From JBDTSW01 sp039930945 (GTDB lineage: Bacteria > Actinomycetota > Thermoleophilia > Solirubrobacterales > 70-9): a DNA stretch of 6,925 nucleotides. A program made the position numbers and the translations under genes. The DNA lies in NCBI GenBank assembly GCA_039930945.1, contig JBDTSW010000106.1, positions 1 through 6,925 of the forward strand. Direction: 5' to 3'. The notes below the pieces were generated by a model. It was not told the origin of the DNA and did no database searches. It saw only the letters and a program-made list of their open reading frames with translations. Below are positions 1 to 6,144 of this stretch, in pieces; the first letter of the stretch is position 1; each line of letters starts with the position of its first letter.

Positions 1-71
1 CGCTCGAGCCGCTCGCGCAACTTCGAGATCAGCGCGAACTCGCCGCTAATCGCCGTTGTTGCCTCCGCCAC
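1..71 (-). CDS. thiL: Probable thiamine-monophosphate kinase (ThiL), N-terminal fragment cut by window edge
   Basis: Reading leftward from the GTG at 71-69 gives an open frame MAEATTAISGEFALISKLRE and onward to base 1. The block GEFALISKLRERL resembles the conserved N-terminus of ThiL (E. coli ThiL begins MACGEFSLIARYF), which phosphorylates thiamine monophosphate to thiamine diphosphate in the cytoplasm. Only about 24 residues are visible, so no catalytic residue can be checked. The frame differs from that of the penicillin-binding protein gene, whose last 26 bases it overlaps. The GTG at 71 is the only conventional start upstream of the conserved block nearby. An ATT at 50-48, overlapping the PBP stop, would give a shorter start that fits the family length better but is a rare initiator. 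There is no obvious Shine-Dalgarno sequence, so translation is probably coupled to the upstream gene. The identification rests on one short motif. Confidence 0.55.
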   Translation of the reverse strand, partial: MAEATTAISGEFALISKLRERLE

Positions 72-2139
72 CGCCGCCGGCGGGGTCTGCGCCCGGCTGC
101 AGTTGAGCATCGTCGTAGGCGTCCGACTGCTTGGTGGTCGTGGTCGTGTCGGTGTCGTAGGCGGGGTCCGGCTCCGAGCCCGAGACCGTGTGCTCGCCCG
201 AGAAGCTGGAGAGGTCGGGGAGCTCGTCGGGCACGTCGAAGCTGTCGCAGGCGGGGTCGGCCTGGGACATGAACTCGTTCCAGATCGGGGCCGAATAGGT
301 ACCGCCGAAGGCGGACGACCCGAGGGTGGTCCGGCTGTCCGGATAGCCGATCCAGACCGCGGTCGAGAGGTTCGGCGTGTAGCCGACGAACCAGGCGTCG
401 GTGTTCTCGTCGGTGGTCCCGGTCTTGCCGGCGATGTCGGAGCAGCCGTAGTTGGCGGCGGTCGCCGTGCCGCTGTCGACCACCGTCTCCAGGATCCGGG
501 TGACCTCGTAGGCCTCGCCCGCGGACAGGGCGCGGTTGGACTCAGCGGGGTCGGGCTCGTCGACGTCGCCGTTGGGGAACTCGACCTTGGCGATCGCGGT
601 CGCCGGGTTGTGGAGGCCGCCGTTGGCGAAGCTCGCGTAGGCGTTCGACATCTCCAGCGGGGAGACGCCGATGCGCAGCCCGCCGATCGTCTCGGCCGGG
701 AACCCGTCGAGCGGGGTCGTGATCCCGAGGTCGTGGGCCATGTCGGCGATGTTGTCGGGGCCGATGTCGACCGCGAGCTGAGCGTAAACGGCGTTGGTCG
801 ACGCGGTCGTGGCGGCGGTCAGGCTGAGCGTCCCGCTCGAGGCCTCGCTCGAGTTGTTGACCACCCAGGGAGCGGAGTAGGCGCCCATCTTGATCGTCAC
901 CGGGCTGGTGCCCCGATAGTACGTCGCGTCCGGATCGACCCCCTCCGAGATCGCCTCGGCCAGGGCGAACGGCTTGAACGAGGATCCCGGCTGGCGGCGG
1001 CCCTGTGCGGCCAGGTTGTACTGGCGCGCCGCGAAGTCGCCGGAGGAGGCCATGGCGACGATGTCGCCGGTGGAGGGATCGGTCGAGACCAGCGCTCCGG
1101 CCGGACCGCCGAGCGGGGCGACGCCGTCGTCGACGGCCTCGCGCGCCACGTCCTGGAGGCGGGGGTCGATCGTCGTGTAGACCTTGAGCCCGCCCTGGCG
1201 GACGGTGTTGACGCCGTACTTGGAGATCAGCTCCTGCTCGACGTAGTTGAAGAAGTAGGGCTCACGGATCGTCTCGAAGCGATCGCTGCCCAGCAGCCCG
1301 AGCCCGGCCTTCAGACCCCGTTCCTCCTCCTCGAGGGAGATGTGGCCCTGCTCGTACATCTCGCGCAGGACCAGGTTGCGGCGCTCGATCGCGGCGTCGG
1401 GGCTGAGGAAGGGGTTGTACTCGGAGGGAGCCTGGGGCAGGCCGGCGAGCAACGCCGACTCGGCCAGCGTCAGCTCGCTCGCGTGCTTGGAGAAGTACAC
1501 CTGCGCGGCAGCCTCGACCCCGACGGCGGTGCGGCCGCCATTGGTCCCGTAGGAGGCCGTGTTCAGGTACTGCTCGAGGATCCACGACTTGTCGTGCTCG
1601 TCCTCCAGCTCGCCCGCCAGCTTGGCCTCGACGATCTTGCGCTGGATGTCGTCCTCGGGATCGGCGATGTAGAGGTTGCGCGCGAGCTGCTGGGTGATCG
1701 TCGAGGCGCCCTGTCGGACCTCACCGGCCTCGAGGTTCTCGAAAGCCGCGCGGACGATCGCCTGATAGTCGACACCACCGTGCTCGTAGAAGTTTTCGTC
1801 CTCGATCGCAACCGTCGCCCGCTCGAGCGACCTCGGGATCTCGCCCAGCCCGACGGGCAGCCTGATCGCATCCGATTGGATCGCGCCCAGCTCGGAGCCG
1901 TCGGAGGCGTAGATGAACGACGTCTGGCCCCGCTTGATGGGCTTCAGCTCACTGATCGAGGGGGCCGAGGCGGCGACGTCCAGTACCCAGAACCCGACGC
2001 TGGCCACGCCGATCCCGATCAGGGCGACGAACACTCCCAGCGCGAGCAGGACCTTCTTTCCCGGCGACGACCCTCGCGAGCGGTGGCGCTTGCGTGCACG
2101 CGCGGTCATAGGCTCACCGGAAGGGTAGCGAGCGACCAT
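46..2139 (-). CDS. Class A penicillin-binding protein (bifunctional transglycosylase/transpeptidase)
   Basis: A 697-residue bifunctional peptidoglycan synthase that polymerises lipid II into glycan strands and cross-links stem peptides outside the membrane. A basic cytoplasmic N-terminus (residues 1-29) is followed by one membrane anchor (about 30-53). The GT51 glycosyltransferase domain shows the catalytic motif EDENFYEHGG (E113), GASTITQQL (144-152), RKIVEA (167-172) and KSWILEQYLN (184-193). The transpeptidase domain has SSFK (S386 nucleophile, K389), STN (447-449) and KTG (572-574), so both active sites look intact. The C-terminus (about 640-697) is a Thr/Asp-rich then Gly-rich tail with no PASTA domain. 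The ATG at 2139 is chosen because GAGG lies five bases upstream. An in-frame ATG at 2109 (MTARARKRHR) is a possible alternative and leaves the anchor unchanged. It lies 31 bases after the mscS-like gene and probably shares its transcript. PonA/PBP1-type; the exact ortholog is not assigned. Confidence 0.95.
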   Translation of the reverse strand: MVARYPSGEPMTARARKRHRSRGSSPGKKVLLALGVFVALIGIGVASVGFWVLDVAASAPSISELKPIKRGQTSFIYASDGSELGAIQSDAIRLPVGLGEIPRSLERATVAIEDENFYEHGGVDYQAIVRAAFENLEAGEVRQGASTITQQLARNLYIADPEDDIQRKIVEAKLAGELEDEHDKSWILEQYLNTASYGTNGGRTAVGVEAAAQVYFSKHASELTLAESALLAGLPQAPSEYNPFLSPDAAIERRNLVLREMYEQGHISLEEEERGLKAGLGLLGSDRFETIREPYFFNYVEQELISKYGVNTVRQGGLKVYTTIDPRLQDVAREAVDDGVAPLGGPAGALVSTDPSTGDIVAMASSGDFAARQYNLAAQGRRQPGSSFKPFALAEAISEGVDPDATYYRGTSPVTIKMGAYSAPWVVNNSSEASSGTLSLTAATTASTNAVYAQLAVDIGPDNIADMAHDLGITTPLDGFPAETIGGLRIGVSPLEMSNAYASFANGGLHNPATAIAKVEFPNGDVDEPDPAESNRALSAGEAYEVTRILETVVDSGTATAANYGCSDIAGKTGTTDENTDAWFVGYTPNLSTAVWIGYPDSRTTLGSSAFGGTYSAPIWNEFMSQADPACDSFDVPDELPDLSSFSGEHTVSGSEPDPAYDTDTTTTTKQSDAYDDAQLQPGADPAGGGGGGNNGD

Positions 2140-2170
2140 CGTCGCCTCGCGCGGATGCCGGGGGCGGGGA

Positions 2171-2941
2171 CTACGCGTGCAGCAGGCCCGCCTCGCGCAG
2201 GGCCTCGTGGGAGCGCTCGCGCAGAACGGCCTCCTCGCCCTCCATCACCGTGCGCGAGGGGTCGCTGCGGCCGTGCACCTCCAGGCGCACGCCCTCGGGG
2301 GTGATCTCGGCGACTTCGATCGAGCTCGCCTCCAGCTCTGCCAGGGCCCGGCGGGCCTTGCCGACGTCGGCGCCGGACGGCAGCCAGACCGAGGCCTTGG
2401 CGGGCGCGGTGCGGTCACCGGTCGAGCGGTTGAAGACGACGCTGGTGACGACGATCTCGTTGGGGACGACCATCAGCCTGCCGTCGCGGGTGTCGATGTA
2501 GGTGTAGGCGAGGGTCAGGTCGTCGACGCGGCCGGCCTCGCGCCCGATCTCGATCGTGTCGCCGATCCGGATCGGCTGGGTGATCGCCAGCAGGATCCCG
2601 GCGATCGGGTTGGCCAGCACCTGGCGGGCGGCCAGCCCCAGCACCAGCCCCAGCACCGCGCGCGCGGCGAGCAGGCCGGTCGCCAGCTTGGAGAGCTTGT
2701 CGAACTGGCTCAGGGCGAGGGCGGCGCCGATCAGCACGATGGCGACGAAGACGAGGCGCCGGATCAGCCGCAGCCGGGTCTGGCCCGCGCGCGAGATGCC
2801 CGTCTCGGTCACCTTCTCGGCGTAGCGCGCCCCGCGCCCGATCACGAACCGGTCAACGGCGAGCGCGATCAGGATCGCGACCACCATCGTGATCGCGGCC
2901 GAGATCAGGTCGCCATTCTGGTCCCAGAAGGAAGGGTCCAC
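2171..2941 (-). CDS. Small-conductance mechanosensitive channel, MscS family
   Basis: A 256-residue membrane channel of the MscS family, which opens under membrane tension to release solutes during hypo-osmotic shock. Numbering from the GTG start: TM1 about 11-34, TM2 about 61-79, and the pore-lining TM3 about 85-120 with the Gly/Ala-rich packing face GLVLGLAARQVLANPIAG. The conserved beta domain follows (PIRIGDTIEI near 123-132, VDDLTLAYTYIDTRDG near 139-154, VVPNEIVV near 158-165), then a short cytoplasmic alpha/beta part. Length is near the 286 residues of E. coli MscS. The frame stays open to an ATG at 3013, but the extra 24 residues are Arg/Ser-rich, unlike a channel N-terminus, and would overlap the divergent gene. 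GTG at 2941 is therefore preferred. No Shine-Dalgarno precedes it, but an AT-richer hexamer GAAACT sits six bases upstream, compatible with a leaderless transcript. It is the first gene of the minus-strand run leading into the PBP gene. Confidence 0.9.
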   Translation of the reverse strand: MDPSFWDQNGDLISAAITMVVAILIALAVDRFVIGRGARYAEKVTETGISRAGQTRLRLIRRLVFVAIVLIGAALALSQFDKLSKLATGLLAARAVLGLVLGLAARQVLANPIAGILLAITQPIRIGDTIEIGREAGRVDDLTLAYTYIDTRDGRLMVVPNEIVVTSVVFNRSTGDRTAPAKASVWLPSGADVGKARRALAELEASSIEVAEITPEGVRLEVHGRSDPSRTVMEGEEAVLRERSHEALREAGLLHA

Positions 2942-3011
2942 GCGGACAGTTTCGCAAGGACGACGGGAGCGCAGCCGGAGACCGCTGCTCCGCGCGGCAA
3001 AATGCCCGCCC
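2942..3011. promoter_or_regulatory. Divergent promoter region between mscS-like and HAD genes
   Basis: This 70-base gap separates two divergent genes and must hold promoters for both if the starts are right. On the plus strand CAAAAT at 2998-3003 lies eight bases before the ATG at 3012. On the minus strand GAAACT (2953-2948) lies six bases before the GTG at 2941. Both resemble -10 elements at the distance expected when transcription starts at the start codon itself. No convincing -35 element is visible for either. The promoter assignment is inferred from spacing and composition only. Confidence 0.45.
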
Positions 3012-3665
3012 ATGGAGATGCTCGAACCCCAGAACCGTCACACACGCGCCGTCTTCCTCGACGCGCTCGGCACCGTGGTCGAGCTCGAGCCGCCCTGGGA
3101 CCATCTGGCCGAGGCGATCGGGATCGAGGCCGACGCGCGCCTGGTCGACGCGGTTCGCGCCGAAATGGCCTATTACCGCGATCACAGCCACACCGGCAGC
3201 GACCCCGCCTCGCTGGCGGAGCTGCGACGCCGCTCGGCGGAGGTGCTCTCCGCGCGGCTGGGCCGCGAGGTCGACGCCGCGACGATGATGGGCGCGATCC
3301 GCTTTCGCGCCTACCCGGACTCGGAGCCCGCGCTTTCGAGGCTGCGAGAGCTGGGGCTGCGCCTGGTCTGCGTCTCCAACTGGGACTGCTCGCTGCCCGG
3401 GGTCCTGGCCGGCTGCGGCCTGCGCCATCTATTCGACGGCGTCGTCACCTCGGCCGAGGCGGGTGCTCGCAAGCCCGACCCCGCGATCTTCGAGCCGGCG
3501 CTGGAACTCGCCGGATGCGAGCCCGCCGAGGCGATCCACGTCGGCGACACCCCGGCCGAAGACCTGGAGGCGGCGCGGGCCGCCGGGATCCGGGCGCTGC
3601 TGATCGACCGCGACGGCGCCGGCGACATTGCCTCGCTGACCTCGCTGGTGGACCTGGTGAGTTGA
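3012..3665 (+). CDS. HAD-superfamily hydrolase, subfamily IA (dehalogenase/REG-2-like motif I)
   Basis: A 217-residue cytoplasmic HAD-fold protein. From the ATG at 3012, motif I is FLDALGT with nucleophile D17, motif II is VSNWD (S122), motif III is GARKPDP (K154) and motif IV is HVGDTPAEDLEAARAAG (D179 and D184). The helical cap lies between motifs I and II, at about residues 28-100, as in subfamily IA. The second Asp of the phosphatase signature DxD is Leu19 here. L-2-haloacid dehalogenases (DAYGT) and REG-2-like proteins also lack that Asp, so ordinary phosphatase activity should not be assumed and the substrate is unknown. No Shine-Dalgarno is seen. ATG 3012 fits the candidate -10 CAAAAT eight bases upstream, and an in-frame ATG at 3018 would remove only two residues. 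The gene is 17 bases ahead of the CPBP protease gene and probably co-transcribed with it. Confidence 0.9.
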   Translation: MEMLEPQNRHTRAVFLDALGTVVELEPPWDHLAEAIGIEADARLVDAVRAEMAYYRDHSHTGSDPASLAELRRRSAEVLSARLGREVDAATMMGAIRFRAYPDSEPALSRLRELGLRLVCVSNWDCSLPGVLAGCGLRHLFDGVVTSAEAGARKPDPAIFEPALELAGCEPAEAIHVGDTPAEDLEAARAAGIRALLIDRDGAGDIASLTSLVDLVS

Positions 3666-3670
3666 GCTGG

Positions 3671-3682
3671 GACGATGCCCGC
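3671..3682 (+). promoter_or_regulatory. Candidate -10 element immediately upstream of CPBP gene
   Basis: GACGAT (3671-3676) ends six bases before the GTG at 3683, and no Shine-Dalgarno is found at a usable distance. It follows the same layout as the hexamers before the other non-SD genes here, so a leaderless internal promoter is possible. It is the weakest example, since the HAD gene ends only 17 bases upstream and read-through is also plausible. Confidence 0.25.
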
Positions 3683-4441
3683 GTGAACGAGTCCACGCCC
3701 CCGCCGGCAACCGATCCACCGGGCCCGCAGGCCCCGGCGGTCGACGCCGGCGAGCCACCGCCGACCCCCGGGGCGCTGCCCCGCGTCGGCTGGGGCCCGG
3801 GCCAGGTGCTGATCGGGCTCGTAGTGCTGCTGACGGTGACGATCGTCGAGGTGATGATCGTCTCGGCCTTCGACTCCGGCCTCGACAGCCTCGGCGCACG
3901 CCTGACCCTGCAGGCGATGCTGGCGGGCAGCCTGGTGGCGGTCGCCTTCCTCATGTCCGCCCCCGGGGCCCTCACCCCGTCGATCGCCCTCGGCCTGCGG
4001 CGCCCGCTGGTGGCGCCGTGGAAGCCCGCCGCGATCGCCTACCTCGCCTACGTCGGCTGCGCGATCCTGATCGCGGTCGCGATCCAGCCCGAGCAGGACA
4101 ACGTCACCGAGGAGCTCGGCTACGGCGAGAACGCGCTCGGCGACGCCGCCATCGGCTTCTTCATCATCATCGTGGCGCCGATCACCGAGGAGCTGTTCTT
4201 TCGCGGCTTCATGTTCGTGGGCATGCGCAGGCGCCTGCCCTTCGTCGCCGCGGCGGCGATCTCGGCGGGCCTTTGGGGGCTCTTCCACTACACCGGGGCC
4301 GGGACCTGGGGCGTGGTCCTGCAGCTCGCCGTCTTCGGAATCGCGCTCTCGTGGCTGTACGAGCGGACGGGCTCGATCTGGCCTCCGGTCGCGATCCATG
4401 CCTTCAACAACGCGCTCGCCTTCGTCATCCTCACCTCGTGA
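3683..4441 (+). CDS. CPBP family intramembrane glutamic endopeptidase (CAAX protease/Abi family)
   Basis: A 252-residue polytopic membrane protein. A Pro-rich, presumably cytoplasmic N-terminus (residues 1-38) precedes hydrophobic segments at about 41-62, 76-93, 115-134, 152-166, 184-201, 208-225 and 232-250. The CPBP signature is complete: EELFFR (E169, E170, R174), then a W/FxxxH-type motif WGLFH (W198, H202), then HAFNN (H239, N243). These residues form the active site of Rce1-type prenyl-protein proteases. In bacteria most relatives have no known substrate, and some act in bacteriocin self-immunity or in regulated proteolysis. The GTG at 3683 is chosen because translation upstream runs into the HAD gene and the Pro-rich N-terminus begins directly there. 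No Shine-Dalgarno is evident. No bacteriocin-like precursor gene lies beside it, so a housekeeping envelope role is more likely than immunity. Confidence 0.9.
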   Translation: MNESTPPPATDPPGPQAPAVDAGEPPPTPGALPRVGWGPGQVLIGLVVLLTVTIVEVMIVSAFDSGLDSLGARLTLQAMLAGSLVAVAFLMSAPGALTPSIALGLRRPLVAPWKPAAIAYLAYVGCAILIAVAIQPEQDNVTEELGYGENALGDAAIGFFIIIVAPITEELFFRGFMFVGMRRRLPFVAAAAISAGLWGLFHYTGAGTWGVVLQLAVFGIALSWLYERTGSIWPPVAIHAFNNALAFVILTS

Positions 4442-4499
4442 GCGAGGGCCCGCCACCGATCGGCGGCGTCCGCCGTCGCGGCGTGACAGAATGCCGCCG
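4442..4499 (+). promoter_or_regulatory. Intergenic gap with candidate promoter for L,D-transpeptidase gene
   Basis: This 58-base gap contains CAGAAT (4487-4492), which ends seven bases before the GTG at 4500 and looks like a -10 element for a leaderless transcript. No clear -35 is visible. Short GC-only complementary segments near 4461-4475 could form a small hairpin, but there is no T-run, so no terminator is called. Confidence 0.4.
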
Positions 4500-5522
4500 G
4501 TGAACGGGCTCCGGGCTCTGATCTTGGCGGGTGGACTGGCGGTCTCGCTCGCGATCGCGCTGCCGGTTGCGGCAACGGCCCGCCAGGGCGATCCGCCCAC
4601 CGCCGACGCCGACGCCGAGGCGACGCCGCCCGTGGACCGGCGCGCCCCCGTGCCGGCCAGGATCATCCTTCGAATCGAGGGGGCCGGAGACGGCTCCGTC
4701 GCCGTCGGCAAGCGGGTCAAGTCGATCGCCCGGATGAAGCCCTTCGTCGCGGGCCAGGAGATCGTCGTCATGCTGACCAAGGGCCATAAGACGATCAAGA
4801 AGCGAAAGCTCCGCGTCAAGCAGGTGGGACACCGCGATCTCGGCAGGGTCGCGATGCCCTCGCCGAGGTTCATCCGCGACGGCAAATACCAGGTCAAGGC
4901 CTTCCACGAGGCGACGCCCGACCAGGAGGCGGCCGACAAGCAGTCGCGGCGCTTCGGCGTCAAGTACCCCAACCTTCACCCGGGCCAGCACGGCGAGGAC
5001 GTGCAGTTGTTCAACCGACTGCTGCGCCGCCAGGGCTACTACGTCTCGGTCGGCAAGGGCTACGGCGAGCCCACCAAGCGCGCCGTGATGGCCTTCCGCA
5101 AGGTCAACCGGATGTCGCGGAACTTCGATGCCACCTCGGGGATGTTCCGCCGGCTCGCCGACGGCAAGGGCTCGTTCCGCCTCGCCCGCCCGGGCGCAGG
5201 CCGCCACGTCGAGGTCGACGTCTCACGACAGGTGATGGTGCTCGCCGACCACGGCCGCGCGCAGTACATCTTCCACGTCTCCACCGGAGCGCCCGCGACG
5301 CCCTCGGATCGGGGCACCTACCGCTTCTATCGCCGTCAGCCGGGCTTCAACAGCATCGGCATGTACTACTCGGTCTACTACAACCGGGGCGAGGCGATCC
5401 ACGGCTACCACTCGGTGCCGCCCTACAACGCCAGCCACGGCTGCATCCGCAACCCGATCCCCAACTCCCGGTTCATCTACAACTGGGTCTCGATCGGGAT
5501 GCAGATCTTTGTCTACAACTGA
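4500..5522 (+). CDS. Secreted L,D-transpeptidase with YkuD catalytic and peptidoglycan-binding domains
   Basis: A 340-residue exported peptidoglycan enzyme. Residues 1-28 form a signal peptide, with a hydrophobic core ALILAGGLAVSLAIALPVAA and a likely cleavage near ATA-RQ. A short linker (29-50) leads to a beta-rich Ig-like segment (about 51-155), then a PG_binding_1 domain (about 158-220, HPGQHGEDVQLFNRLLRRQGYY). The YkuD domain (about 235-340) carries H301 and the motif SHGCIRN (S312-N318, nucleophile C315, R317). YkuD enzymes form 3,3-cross-links or attach proteins to stem peptides, and which of these applies here cannot be told. All catalytic residues are present. GTG at 4500 is preferred over the in-frame ATG at 4491 (three residues longer) because that ATG overlaps the candidate -10 CAGAAT. 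Neither start has a Shine-Dalgarno. Its stop overlaps the start of pyrE. Confidence 0.93.
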   Translation: MNGLRALILAGGLAVSLAIALPVAATARQGDPPTADADAEATPPVDRRAPVPARIILRIEGAGDGSVAVGKRVKSIARMKPFVAGQEIVVMLTKGHKTIKKRKLRVKQVGHRDLGRVAMPSPRFIRDGKYQVKAFHEATPDQEAADKQSRRFGVKYPNLHPGQHGEDVQLFNRLLRRQGYYVSVGKGYGEPTKRAVMAFRKVNRMSRNFDATSGMFRRLADGKGSFRLARPGAGRHVEVDVSRQVMVLADHGRAQYIFHVSTGAPATPSDRGTYRFYRRQPGFNSIGMYYSVYYNRGEAIHGYHSVPPYNASHGCIRNPIPNSRFIYNWVSIGMQIFVYN

Positions 5523-6072
5523 TCCCCGAGCGAAGCTGCTCGCCGAGCTGCGCGAGCACGCCCTGGTGATCGGCGCGGTGACGCTCTCCTCAGGAGCGAA
5601 GGCGGAGTACTACGTCGACGCCCGCAGGGCGCTCTTGCGGCCCGGGGCGTTCCACGCCGCCGGAGAGCTGATCTCGGCAGCGGCCCACGATCTCGGCGCC
5701 GTCGCGGTCGGCGGGCCGACGATGGGCGCGATCCCGCTCGCCTGCGCCGCGATCTCCGCCCCCGGTGGCGAGGACCTCGTCGGCTTCTTCGTCCGCGGCA
5801 CCCGCAAGCAGCACGGCCTCCAGCGCTGGATCGAGGGGCCGGTCAAGCCCGGCGCGCGCTGCCTCGTGGTCGAGGACACGGTCACCTCCGGCGGCTCGAC
5901 GGTGGCCGCGATCGAGCGCATCCGCTCGCAGGGCCTGGAGATCGCCGCGACCGTCTGCGTCGTCGACCGTCTCGCCGGCGGCGGCGAGGCGATCGAAGCG
6001 GCGTCGGAGGCTCCCTTCCGGGCGCTGCTGACGATCGACGAGATCTACCCCGACCGTCCCGACCGCAGCTAG
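5509..6072 (+). CDS. pyrE: Orotate phosphoribosyltransferase
   Basis: A 187-residue cytoplasmic enzyme of de novo pyrimidine synthesis that converts orotate and PRPP to orotidine 5'-monophosphate. The N-terminal substrate block is LSSGAKAEYYVDARR (26-40). The flexible catalytic loop is VRGTRKQHG (95-103), and the PRPP-binding signature is VVEDTVTSGGST (120-131) with the acidic pair E122/D123. Length suits bacterial PyrE (about 180-215). The usual loop pattern R-K-x-x-K-x-H-G has Gly97 in place of the first Lys, while K100 and H102 remain. The TTG at 5509 puts about 18 residues before the conserved ALVIG, as in the family, and no better start exists downstream. This start lies inside the last codons of the L,D-transpeptidase gene, a 14-base overlap that implies co-transcription and probably coupled translation. 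No other pyr gene is in view. Confidence 0.92.
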   Translation: MSTTDPRAKLLAELREHALVIGAVTLSSGAKAEYYVDARRALLRPGAFHAAGELISAAAHDLGAVAVGGPTMGAIPLACAAISAPGGEDLVGFFVRGTRKQHGLQRWIEGPVKPGARCLVVEDTVTSGGSTVAAIERIRSQGLEIAATVCVVDRLAGGGEAIEAASEAPFRALLTIDEIYPDRPDRS

Positions 6073-6096
6073 CGCCGGCTCGGGGTTGCCCCACGT

Positions 6097-6138
6097 CGGT
6101 GGGATCGCCGGGCCGCGATCGGCCGGACGATCCCACCG
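6097..6138. terminator. Long hairpin between convergent genes, probable bidirectional terminator
   Basis: The outer arms CGGTGGGATCG (6097-6107) and CGATCCCACCG (6128-6138) are perfect 11-base complements. An inner stem of about eight positions with two mismatches closes on a CGAT tetraloop (6116-6119). It lies 24 bases after the pyrE stop and 6 bases after the YCII gene stop, so it serves both convergent transcripts. There is no T-run on either side, as is common in high-GC genomes, so termination strength is inferred. Confidence 0.7.
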
Positions 6139-6144
6139 CGCTTC

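Noticed and set aside
103..2304. 733-codon open frame on the plus strand opposite the PBP gene
   Set aside because: It is antisense to a gene with all class A PBP motifs intact. Its translation is Arg/Gly/Val-rich with no domain, as expected from high GC leaving few stops in the opposite frame.
2942..3013. ATG at 3013 as the start of the MscS-type channel
   Set aside because: It would add 24 Arg/Ser-rich residues unlike a channel N-terminus, has no SD, and would overlap the divergent HAD start. GTG 2941 fits better.
2177..3682. Upstream extension of the CPBP protease frame through the HAD and MscS genes
   Set aside because: The frame is open only because of high GC; the upstream translation is low-complexity and lies over two real genes.
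3683..4441. CPBP protein as part of a bacteriocin-immunity or phage-defence system
   Set aside because: No bacteriocin precursor, ABC exporter or defence partner is nearby; the neighbours are housekeeping envelope genes.
4461..4475. Small GC hairpin between CPBP and L,D-transpeptidase genes as a terminator
   Set aside because: The stem is about five bases with no T-run; such pairing is frequent by chance at this GC content.
3311..4972. 553-codon open frame on the minus strand opposite HAD, CPBP and L,D-transpeptidase genes
   Set aside because: It spans three well-supported plus-strand genes, is low-complexity Arg/Gly/Asp-rich, and no motif is recognisable.
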